Of a stretch of DNA of 7,524 nucleotides, positions 1 through 5,607 are shown piece after piece. Position 1 is the first letter of the stretch. Each line of letters begins with the position of its first letter. The DNA comes from Gammaproteobacteria bacterium (GTDB lineage: Bacteria > Pseudomonadota > Gammaproteobacteria > UBA6429 > Thiohalophilaceae). Made by a program: the position numbers and the translations under genes. The stretch covers positions 1-7,524 of the forward strand of contig JAOULB010000095.1 in the NCBI GenBank assembly GCA_029882235.1, given 5' to 3'. The notes below the pieces were generated by a model. The model was not told where the DNA came from. It worked only from the letters and a program-made list of their open reading frames with translations, and did not search any database.

Positions 1-936
1 ATTTACCTTGCGCAAATCTTTTAATACATTCACCGCGAGATTATGGCTATCTTCGATGGTCGCGTTTTGCGCCATGTCGAATAATACCATCTTGGTGAGA
101 TCGTCCTTGTCATCCAGGTTAACCCCACCAATCATATCCGAGCTATTTTCACTATCGGCCAGGAACTGTGCGGCATCACTACTCGACTTACCATCTGAAA
201 GAATATAAACAGAAGAGCCATGCGCCTGGGGTCGATTAAAGGCATCGGCATGAATTGAAATAAATAAATCGGCCTGATGTTTACGCGCAATATTGACGCG
301 TTTCTTTAGTGGCAGGAAATAATCGCCGGTACGGATCATGACAGCCTTCATACCACGTTCTTTATTCACCAACTGTTGCAGCTTTTTCGCAATCTTGAAA
401 ACGACGTCTTTCTCGCGTGTGCCACGACGTCCAATTGCACCGGGGTCTTCACCACCATGACCGGCATCAATCGCGATAATGACATCTCTGGAGCGTTGTG
501 GAATGACATGCTTTTTCACTGGGGCTGGCGCGGTGCTATCACCATCAGCTTCAAGATCGATCACCAGCCGGTGGCCATAGTTCTGATGCGGCTTGAGCAC
601 AAAGCTCTTTGGCCGGATCGCACTTTTCATATCCAGCACGACACGGAGGTCATTGCCATTGCGACGCCCATGGCGAATCGAGCGAATGTGTCCCTGCGCC
701 TGAGGCAGATTTTTTAGATACGAAGCCAGATGGGCATTACTTAAATCGATGACGATGCGTTCAGGTTGATGCAGGGCAAACAGCGCGTGTTCTACCGGGC
801 CGCTCAGATCAAAAACCAGCCGAGTATTATCCGGGGCGGGCCACATACGTACACTCTTGATCGACACTGGCGCAGCCTCAGCCACAGCAGTTAGCAGGCC
901 GAATAGCAGACCTATGACGATCAGATTTTTGTGCAT
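1..936 (-). CDS. amiB: N-acetylmuramoyl-L-alanine amidase AmiB, C-terminus cut by window edge
   Basis: This is a zinc amidase that cleaves the bond between N-acetylmuramic acid and the stem peptide, splitting septal peptidoglycan in the periplasm during daughter-cell separation. 312 codons are visible without a stop, and the frame leaves the window at base 1. Residues 1-21 form a Sec signal peptide (hydrophobic LIVIGLLFGLL core, probable cleavage after AEA). An AMIN domain covers about 23-128, followed by a short Pro/Ala/Lys linker. An Amidase_3 domain begins near 151 with DAGHGG (zinc ligand H160), REKDVV (E175) and SIHADA (H229). The 15- and 54-residue spacings fit the family. Residues about 270-297 correspond to the inhibitory-helix segment that EnvC or NlpD partners displace. 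The last catalytic Glu and any LysM repeats would lie off the edge. AmiB rather than AmiC is chosen from the nnr-tsaE-amiB gene order; sequence alone is less decisive. Confidence 0.93.
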   Translation of the reverse strand, partial: MHKNLIVIGLLFGLLTAVAEAAPVSIKSVRMWPAPDNTRLVFDLSGPVEHALFALHQPERIVIDLSNAHLASYLKNLPQAQGHIRSIRHGRRNGNDLRVVLDMKSAIRPKSFVLKPHQNYGHRLVIDLEADGDSTAPAPVKKHVIPQRSRDVIIAIDAGHGGEDPGAIGRRGTREKDVVFKIAKKLQQLVNKERGMKAVMIRTGDYFLPLKKRVNIARKHQADLFISIHADAFNRPQAHGSSVYILSDGKSSSDAAQFLADSENSSDMIGGVNLDDKDDLTKMVLFDMAQNATIEDSHNLAVNVLKDLRKVN

Positions 937-945
937 TTCCAGCAT

Positions 946-950
946 CCCCT
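946..950 (-). promoter_or_regulatory. Ribosome binding site deciding the amiB start
   Basis: AGGGG lies 9 bases upstream of the ATG at 936-934. A second in-frame ATG at 945-943 touches this motif directly and so could not use it. Start at 936 is therefore preferred, giving a signal peptide that begins MHKNL. Confidence 0.6.
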
Positions 951-1023
951 TTATCCCAAACGAACCAATACCTTATATTGTGCAATATCGAGGGATTTTT
1001 TCAAGCAAAATTTCCATATTTTT

Positions 1024-1053
1024 TATATAGATAGGAGATAAACCTCTGATCAA
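1024..1053 (-). promoter_or_regulatory. Possible sigma70 promoter for amiB
   Basis: In the 140-bp gap after tsaE, the minus strand reads TTGATC (1053-1048), an 18-base spacer and TATATA (1029-1024). This would start RNA near 1017 and leave a leader of about 80 bases. The leader contains a dyad, ATATTG-TG-CAATAT on the plus strand (975-988), of unknown meaning. The gap is markedly AT-rich. No intrinsic terminator follows tsaE, so read-through from nnr-tsaE into amiB is also expected. Confidence 0.35.
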
Positions 1054-1076
1054 ATCTAGGATTTGGCTCTGGGGGA

Positions 1077-1541
1077 TCAGTCAGTGAACCGCTCCAGCAC
1101 TGTTTCACCCTGTTTCGAGCAGGCCTCAAGTGTCACGTCTCGACCCGCGGGCTGGTATTGAATACGGATATTGAGATCGGCCTCAGGCAGCCAGCCCTGG
1201 CCTCGCTCGGGCCATTCGACCAGACAAATATTCTCAGCAGAAAAATAATCTCGCGCACCGGCGTATTCAAGCTCCTCAGCATCGGCGAGGCGATAAAGGT
1301 CGAAGTGATAAATCTGCTTGCCTGCCACTTCATAGGGCTCGACCAGGGTATAGGTCGGGCTCTTCACCTTACCCTGATGGCCGAGTGACTGCAGTAGCCC
1401 CCGAACCAGAGTTGTCTTGCCCGCACCGAGATCACCATATAAATAAATGGTGGCACCCGAATCAGAAAGACCTGCGGCAATACTGGCACCCAGATTCAGT
1501 GTTGCTTGCTCATCTGCAAGATTGATTGATAGCGTTTTCAT
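1077..1541 (-). CDS. tsaE: tRNA t6A biosynthesis ATPase TsaE
   Basis: TsaE is the small P-loop ATPase that works with TsaB and TsaD (with threonylcarbamoyl-AMP from TsaC) to place N6-threonylcarbamoyl-adenosine at position 37 of ANN-decoding tRNAs in the cytoplasm. The 154-residue length is normal for the family. Visible signatures are the Walker A motif GDLGAGKT (36-43), the switch motif SPTYTL (61-66), HFDLYR with its acidic residue D81 (79-84), and VEWPE (108-112). The start codon overlaps the nnr stop in an ATGA arrangement, indicating translational coupling within one transcript. The same nnr-tsaE pairing is widespread in gammaproteobacteria. Only a weak GGGTG precedes the ATG. Nothing is unusual in the protein. 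Confidence 0.97.
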   Translation of the reverse strand: MKTLSINLADEQATLNLGASIAAGLSDSGATIYLYGDLGAGKTTLVRGLLQSLGHQGKVKSPTYTLVEPYEVAGKQIYHFDLYRLADAEELEYAGARDYFSAENICLVEWPERGQGWLPEADLNIRIQYQPAGRDVTLEACSKQGETVLERFTD

Positions 1542-3019
1542 GGGTTCACCCGCCGACGAATAGGCAACATCAGGTCACTGGCCAGTAGACCTCGCTCACC
1601 CGTTTTCTGCACAACATCATCGGCAGCCAGACTATGTACACACACACCCAGCTGTGCTGATTTCGATAAAGACAGGTCCTGCGCACAGAGCCCCGCGATC
1701 ACCCCCGTCAACACATCACCCATGCCGCCCGTGGCCATACCCGGGTTGCCATAGGGACAAATGCCGGTTGGCCCAGATTCTGTCTGTACCAATGTGCCTG
1801 CACCTTTGAGCACCACTATGCCACCATATTTAGACTGAATTTCGCGCGCAGCCGCGAAGCGATCGGCCTGCACCTGCTGGCTGGTCTGCCCCAATAAACG
1901 GGCGGCCTCACCGGGATGGGGGGTCAGTATCCAATTCGATTGTGAGCGGGGATCCGCCGCCAGTAAATTCAGTGCATCGGCATCGACGACCAGTGGCAGT
2001 TCGGATTCAAGCGCGGCATTAAAAAGGGCTTGCGCCCAGTCGCTCTGGCCCAGACCGGGCCCAACGGCAATAACACTGGCCTTTGCCAGCAATGGTTTGA
2101 GTTGTGCGGCCGTTTCAATGCCATGACTCATTAGCTCAGTACGATCGGTGTTGATGACGCTGGCATGCGCAGCTCGAGTGGCCAGACTCACCAGCCCGGC
2201 ACCTGTACGCAAAGCCGCCTCACCGGCCAGTTGTAATGCCCCGGTAAAACCTTGTTCCCCACCGATCACCAGCACATGGCCATGCTGACCTTTATGGGAA
2301 GAGCGAGAACGCGGTGCTAGATGCTGGATCAGATCCGTATAATCGAGCTGCACGGCTGATGGTTCAAAGCCGTCATACACTGCTGTTGGTATCTGCAAAT
2401 CATCAAAGTGCAATTGGCCACAATACTCTGGCCCATCGCCAGTCAACAGGCCCTGCTTCATTCCAATAAAGGTAATGGTCTGCTCCGCCTTGATGGCGAC
2501 ACCCAGCACAGCGCCGGTATCGGCACTCAGGCCAGAGGGGGTATCCACGGCCAGCGCCGGTGTGCCACTGGCATTGACCTGCTCGATGATCTGACGGTAG
2601 TGATCACTCACCTCACCATGCAGTCCTGTACCCAGCATGGCATCGACAATGACATCGAAGCAGCGGCAATTCGGGCACTCTCCTGTCTGTGCGACAACAT
2701 CGGTTTCCGCCAGACGCTCCGCCATGAGTTTTGCATCACCCTTGAGGCGATCTGCATCTCCGATTTGATAAAGACTGACCACTAATCCCTGCTGTCTGGC
2801 CAGACGCGCGATAACATAACCATCTCCGCCATTATTGCCTGTGCCGCAGAGCAGCAGAATTTTCTGTGCCTGTGGCCAACTCTGGCGTAATACATTGAAG
2901 GCCGCCTCGCCTGCCCGTTCCATTAGGGTTGCACCTGGAATATTGTGTTTCTCAATGGCACACTGATCCAGCTCGCGGACCTGCTGGGCACTAAACAGAT
3001 TAGGGGGCAATTGGCTCAT
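1538..3019 (-). CDS. nnr: Bifunctional NAD(P)HX epimerase / ADP-dependent NAD(P)HX dehydratase
   Basis: This enzyme repairs damaged nicotinamide cofactors: the N-terminal half epimerises R- and S-NAD(P)HX, and the C-terminal half dehydrates S-NAD(P)HX back to NAD(P)H using ADP. The 493 residues match the usual two-domain YjeF/Nnr architecture. The epimerase domain (about 8-215) shows GTGNNGGDGYV (59-69), VDAMLGTGL (125-133) and VDTPSGL (158-164). The ribokinase-like dehydratase domain (about 235-490) shows GHVLVIGG (247-254), GPGLG (320-324), DADAL (346-350), LTPHPGE (365-371), LKGAGT (404-409) and GNPGMATGGMGDVLTG (424-439), with the catalytic-type Asp at 435. The start at 3019 is supported because the conserved LFSAQQVRELD region begins only seven residues in. 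No Shine-Dalgarno motif precedes it. A cysteine cluster, C115/C118/C120, lies in the epimerase domain. The gene is followed by tsaE with a 4-bp overlap. Confidence 0.97.
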   Translation of the reverse strand: MSQLPPNLFSAQQVRELDQCAIEKHNIPGATLMERAGEAAFNVLRQSWPQAQKILLLCGTGNNGGDGYVIARLARQQGLVVSLYQIGDADRLKGDAKLMAERLAETDVVAQTGECPNCRCFDVIVDAMLGTGLHGEVSDHYRQIIEQVNASGTPALAVDTPSGLSADTGAVLGVAIKAEQTITFIGMKQGLLTGDGPEYCGQLHFDDLQIPTAVYDGFEPSAVQLDYTDLIQHLAPRSRSSHKGQHGHVLVIGGEQGFTGALQLAGEAALRTGAGLVSLATRAAHASVINTDRTELMSHGIETAAQLKPLLAKASVIAVGPGLGQSDWAQALFNAALESELPLVVDADALNLLAADPRSQSNWILTPHPGEAARLLGQTSQQVQADRFAAAREIQSKYGGIVVLKGAGTLVQTESGPTGICPYGNPGMATGGMGDVLTGVIAGLCAQDLSLSKSAQLGVCVHSLAADDVVQKTGERGLLASDLMLPIRRRVNP

Positions 3020-3037
3020 AGGGCTATCATAGCGGTT
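3020..3037. promoter_or_regulatory. Divergent nnr/queG start region with overlapping -10 elements
   Basis: Only 18 bp separate the two ATGs. The 11-base palindrome GCTATCATAGC (3023-3033) gives TATCAT on the plus strand (3025-3030) and TATGAT on the minus strand (3031-3026), each one base from TATAAT. On the minus strand a partial -35, TTGGTG, lies 16 bases upstream, inside the queG coding region. No good -35 is visible for queG. If used, RNA would begin at or within a base of each start codon, and neither gene has a Shine-Dalgarno motif. This is inference from motif matching only. Confidence 0.35.
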
Positions 3038-4123
3038 ATGGCGTCGACACCAAAACCACAGATACTCACTGCAGATGAACTAAAACAACTGGCCGGTCAG
3101 ATAAAAGACTGGGCGGCTGAACTAGGCTTTCAGCAAACCGGAATCAGCGATACCGATCTGTCTGAGGCAGAGAAAGAATTAAACGCCTGGCTGGCAGCGG
3201 GTTACCACGGTGACATGGACTGGATGGCACGTCATGGTACTAAGCGCAGCCGTCCTGATGAGCTGGTGCAGGGAACCGTTCGTATCATCAGTGTCCGCAT
3301 GGATTACCAAATCGATGAAGACGAGGCACCTGAAACCTTATTAGAGCAAACAAACATGGCCTATGTGTCACGCTATGCCCTGGGTCGTGATTACCACAAG
3401 CTGATGCGCAATCGTTTACAAAAACTGGCCGAACAAATCACCGCAAGCATCGGCCCATTTGGTTATCGTGTGTTTGTTGATAGCGCACCGGTACTTGAAA
3501 AGGCTATTGCCGCAAAAGCGGGGCTGGGCTGGGTCGGCAAACATACCAACTTACTTCATCGTGACGCGGGTTCCTGGTTTTTTCTTGGCGAGATTTATGT
3601 CGATCTACCGCTGCCGGTTGATGAGGCGATCGAAAATCACTGCGGTACCTGTACCAGTTGTATCGATGTCTGCCCAACCAAAGCCATTATTGCCCCGTAT
3701 CTACTGGATGCACGGCGGTGTATCTCCTATCTCACCATTGAATTAGATGGTTCGATTCCGATCGAATTCAGACCCTTATTGGGAAATCGAATTTATGGCT
3801 GCGATGACTGCCAGCTGTTCTGTCCCTGGAATCGCTTTGCCCAGATCAGTCAGGAACAGGACTTTCTGCCCCGCCATCAACTTGATCAGATCAGACTGTT
3901 GGAATTGTTTAGCTGGAGTGAAGATCAGTTTCTCAGCAACCTGGCGGGCTCAGCCATCCGTCGTATTGGCTATGAGCGCTGGCTGAGAAATATCGCCATT
4001 GCCTTAGGCAACGGCACAAACGATCCCGCTGTCATTAATGCCCTTGAGGAAAAAAGGCAACATCCATCTGTCATCGTCCGTGAGCATGTGGACTGGGCAT
4101 TGAATGAATTAAGAAAAACCTGA
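3038..4123 (+). CDS. queG: Epoxyqueuosine reductase QueG
   Basis: QueG is a cytoplasmic cobalamin- and iron-sulfur-dependent enzyme that reduces epoxyqueuosine to queuosine at the wobble position of GUN-decoding tRNAs. The 361 residues fit the family. A first 4Fe-4S cluster is suggested by C202, C205, C208 and C212 in a ferredoxin pattern ending CP. A second would use C228, C255, C258 and C262 (CDDCQLFCPWN, 255-265). FVDSAP (146-151) holds the conserved Asp proposed as proton donor (D148). MDWMARHG (60-67), YVSRYALGRDYHKL (109-122) and GSAIRRIGYERWLRNIA (304-320) also match the family. The open frame extends upstream to an ATG at 2945 inside nnr, but family alignment favours 3038, where TADELKQLAGQIKDW corresponds to the normal N-terminus. 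The stop lies 1 bp from the stop of the convergent small gene. Confidence 0.97.
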   Translation: MASTPKPQILTADELKQLAGQIKDWAAELGFQQTGISDTDLSEAEKELNAWLAAGYHGDMDWMARHGTKRSRPDELVQGTVRIISVRMDYQIDEDEAPETLLEQTNMAYVSRYALGRDYHKLMRNRLQKLAEQITASIGPFGYRVFVDSAPVLEKAIAAKAGLGWVGKHTNLLHRDAGSWFFLGEIYVDLPLPVDEAIENHCGTCTSCIDVCPTKAIIAPYLLDARRCISYLTIELDGSIPIEFRPLLGNRIYGCDDCQLFCPWNRFAQISQEQDFLPRHQLDQIRLLELFSWSEDQFLSNLAGSAIRRIGYERWLRNIAIALGNGTNDPAVINALEEKRQHPSVIVREHVDWALNELRKT

Positions 4124-4129
4124 ATCAGG
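4112..4129 (-). terminator. Weak intrinsic-terminator-like hairpin for the small acidic-protein gene
   Basis: Read on the minus strand, CCTG-ATT-CAGG (4129-4119) is followed at once by five T (4118-4114) and then CTT. The stem is only four Watson-Crick pairs, extendable by G-T pairs. It overlaps both the small gene's stop codon and the end of queG. On the plus strand the hairpin lacks a T tract, so it would act only on the minus-strand transcript. Confidence 0.3.
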
Positions 4130-4349
4130 CCTCGACATCAAGATTGTTACCGACTGCAGATTCCCCTTCTTCAACTTCGGTTACTTCCGCAGCTGCGGCT
4201 TCATCACTTGCCTCTGCGGCTGCATCGGTGGCATTCGGTTTGTCTTTCTTATCCTGGATTACCGCTAAGCCAGCAGTATTTTTAGCCATCTGTACCTGTC
4301 GATCCAGCGCATTTAAGGCGGTATTGATTTCATTACCAATTCTAATCAT
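4125..4349 (-). CDS. Small acidic Ala/Glu-rich protein of unknown function
   Basis: I do not recognise this 74-residue protein. It has no signal peptide or membrane segment. Residues 1-32 (beginning MIRIGNEINTALNALDRQ) look helical and amphipathic, with Ile/Leu/Ala spaced at three to four residues. Residues 33-39 are lysine-rich, and about 40-74 are a low-complexity Ala/Asp/Glu tail likely to be disordered. The pattern of the helix (TALxALxxQxxxAxNTA) distantly recalls the N-terminal helix of flagellar rod and hook proteins, but this is only a resemblance. It is likely a real gene: a good Shine-Dalgarno GGAG precedes the ATG, it fills the space between queG and mobA exactly, and a hairpin with a T tract lies at its end. 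It is divergent from mobA and convergent with queG, so it is probably a single-gene transcript. A frame on the opposite strand (4144-4371) is judged a shadow. Confidence 0.7.
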   Translation of the reverse strand: MIRIGNEINTALNALDRQVQMAKNTAGLAVIQDKKDKPNATDAAAEASDEAAAAEVTEVEEGESAVGNNLDVEA

Positions 4350-4356
4350 AAAAGTA

Positions 4357-4360
4357 CTCC
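4357..4360 (-). promoter_or_regulatory. Ribosome binding site of the small acidic-protein gene
   Basis: GGAG on the minus strand lies 7 bases before the ATG at 4349. It is one of the clearest Shine-Dalgarno motifs in the window, in contrast with its neighbours, and supports this short frame as coding. Confidence 0.6.
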
Positions 4361-4373
4361 ATAGTGTTTAACG

Positions 4374-4416
4374 CTGTTCGTACCAATATCAGCTGATACA
4401 ATGTATGAACGAACAG
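4374..4416. repeat. Nested inverted repeats in the divergent small-gene/mobA gap
   Basis: CTGTTCGT (4374-4381) and ACGAACAG (4409-4416) are perfect 8-bp inverted copies, 27 bases apart. Between them lies a perfect 12-bp palindrome, TATCAGCTGATA (4387-4398), whose centre is offset by 2.5 bases. GAAC also occurs three times in direct order (4407, 4411, 4416). The layout suggests an operator for a dimeric regulator between two divergent genes. No known regulator's consensus was recognised. Confidence 0.5.
4394..4402 (+). promoter_or_regulatory. Possible extended -10 promoter of the mobA operon
   Basis: TGATACAAT gives the TGn extension plus TACAAT (4397-4402), one base from consensus. The position 17 bases upstream (CTGTTC) is a poor -35, as is common for extended -10 promoters. 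RNA would start near 4409, leaving a leader of about 21 bases. The element overlaps the right half of the 12-bp palindrome, so a protein bound there would block it. Confidence 0.4.
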
Positions 4417-4429
4417 AACATCACTGACT

Positions 4430-5029
4430 ATGCAAACACCATTCCCAAATCCAACTAAAAGCAACATCAGCGGTCTGATCCTGGCTGGCGGTCAGGCAAA
4501 ACGCCTGGATAATAAGGACAAGGGCTTGATCTGCCTCAAGGAAAAACCCCTGATCGAATATACAATTGGGGCTCTAAAACCGCAGGTGCAGACACTCATG
4601 ATCAGTGCAAACCGGAATATCTCTGCCTATCAGGGTTATGGCTTGCCGGTAATCGTAGACGAACAAAGTGATTATCCGGGCCCCCTGGCCGGGATACTAG
4701 CGGGGCTGAAAAACATGCAGACCGAATGGCTCCAGTGTGTTCCCTGTGACAATCCGTGGCTGGATCAAAATCTGGTCAACCATCTCTGTGAACAACACAC
4801 AGATGAATGTTTAGTTGTAACACCACGCTGGCAACAAGGCCTTCAGCCCGTCTATAGTCTACTACATCGTTCCTTAATGGATTCACTGGAACAATTTTTA
4901 CAACAGGGTCATCGCAAGGTGCAGGACTGGCTCAAACAACAACACCCCTGCATTATCGACTTTGACGAACAATCCAATTTTTCCAACATCAACACGGTTG
5001 ATGATCTAACTCGGGCCGAACAACAATGA
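4430..5029 (+). CDS. mobA: Molybdenum cofactor guanylyltransferase MobA
   Basis: MobA transfers GMP from GTP to molybdenum-molybdopterin, giving the bis-MGD cofactor of DMSO reductase-family enzymes such as nitrate reductases and formate dehydrogenases. The 199 residues match the usual length. Visible features are the nucleotide-binding LAGG (18-21) with R25 and D30-K31, YPGPLAG (82-88), the metal-binding CDNP (106-109, D107), LQPVY (138-142), HRKVQDWL (161-168) and NINTVDDL (186-193). Two positions differ from what I expect: RLDNKDK replaces the common RMGxxDK, and CDNPWLD replaces CDTPxxP. It is first in an operon with mobB (ATGA overlap) and moeA. No strong Shine-Dalgarno motif is visible before the ATG, and no other in-frame start fits the family better. 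Confidence 0.93.
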   Translation: MQTPFPNPTKSNISGLILAGGQAKRLDNKDKGLICLKEKPLIEYTIGALKPQVQTLMISANRNISAYQGYGLPVIVDEQSDYPGPLAGILAGLKNMQTEWLQCVPCDNPWLDQNLVNHLCEQHTDECLVVTPRWQQGLQPVYSLLHRSLMDSLEQFLQQGHRKVQDWLKQQHPCIIDFDEQSNFSNINTVDDLTRAEQQ

Positions 5030-5577
5030 GTATCCAGGCCAGTTGCCCTGTGCTTGGTTTTGCCGCTTATAGCGGTACAGGCAAAACGACGCTGTTAACC
5101 CAACTAATTCCTATATTAAAAGATAAAGGCATTCGTATTGGCATGATCAAACATGCACACCATAACTTTGATATCGACAAACCCGGCAAGGATAGTTATG
5201 AGTTGCGTAAAGCCGGTGCTGAACAAATGCTCATCGCCTCACAAAAACGCTGGGCCCTGATGGTCGAAACAGCAGACCAGCAAACTGATCCGGATCTCCA
5301 GATGCTAATTAATCAGCTTGATCAGGACAAACTCGATTTGATTCTGGTTGAAGGTTTCAAACATGTGCCCTTTGCAAAAATTGAGTTGCACCGACCGGAT
5401 ACTGGCAAAGAACTCATTTTTCCCAATGATGACAGTATCGTGGCGATTGCAACGGATCAGGCCGATGTTATGCAAACTTCTTTACCGATTCTGGATATTA
5501 ATAACCCTGCGATGATCGCAGACTTTGTGCTTGAATTTATACAACAGACTGGATCATCTTCATCAGTTACTGGATAA
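5026..5577 (+). CDS. mobB: Molybdopterin-guanine dinucleotide accessory GTPase MobB
   Basis: MobB is a GTP-binding P-loop protein that assists MobA in making or delivering the MGD cofactor; it is not strictly essential in E. coli. The 183 residues are close to the family norm. The Walker A region FAAYSGTGKTTLL covers 12-24. KHAHHNFDIDKPGKDSY (42-58) and RKAGA (61-65) are the characteristic middle block, and LVEGFK (107-112) follows. A Ser-rich tail (SSSSVTG) ends the protein. Its start codon overlaps the mobA stop by 4 bp, indicating translational coupling; here mobA and mobB are separate genes rather than fused. The 30 bp that follow lead to moeA without a terminator. Confidence 0.95.
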   Translation: MSIQASCPVLGFAAYSGTGKTTLLTQLIPILKDKGIRIGMIKHAHHNFDIDKPGKDSYELRKAGAEQMLIASQKRWALMVETADQQTDPDLQMLINQLDQDKLDLILVEGFKHVPFAKIELHRPDTGKELIFPNDDSIVAIATDQADVMQTSLPILDINNPAMIADFVLEFIQQTGSSSSVTG

Positions 5578-5607
5578 TTTTATTTTCACCCAACAAGACT
5601 CCCACTT

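Noticed and set aside
376..717. 113-codon plus-strand frame within the left-edge region
   Set aside because: It is antisense to the AMIN and amidase domains of amiB, whose motifs are unmistakable on the other strand.
961..970. TATTGGTTCG upstream of amiB, resembling TATTGGTACG upstream of the small gene (4388-4379), considered as a shared regulatory site
   Set aside because: A 9-of-10 match between two gaps of this size is expected about once by chance.
1051..1065. CAAATC/GATTTG inverted repeat after tsaE, considered as a terminator
   Set aside because: The stem is AT-rich and short, and no T tract follows on the minus strand.
2408..2785. 125-codon plus-strand frame
   Set aside because: It is antisense to the nnr epimerase domain, with no start signal or recognisable domain.
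2945..3037. 31-residue N-terminal extension of QueG starting at 2945
   Set aside because: It would overlap the conserved start of nnr, and QueG homologues begin near the residues encoded from 3038.
4144..4371. 75-codon Ser/Ala-rich plus-strand frame opposite the small acidic protein
   Set aside because: It is a mirror of the low-complexity tail. The minus frame has a clear ribosome site and hairpin, while this one starts just after queG without a Shine-Dalgarno motif.
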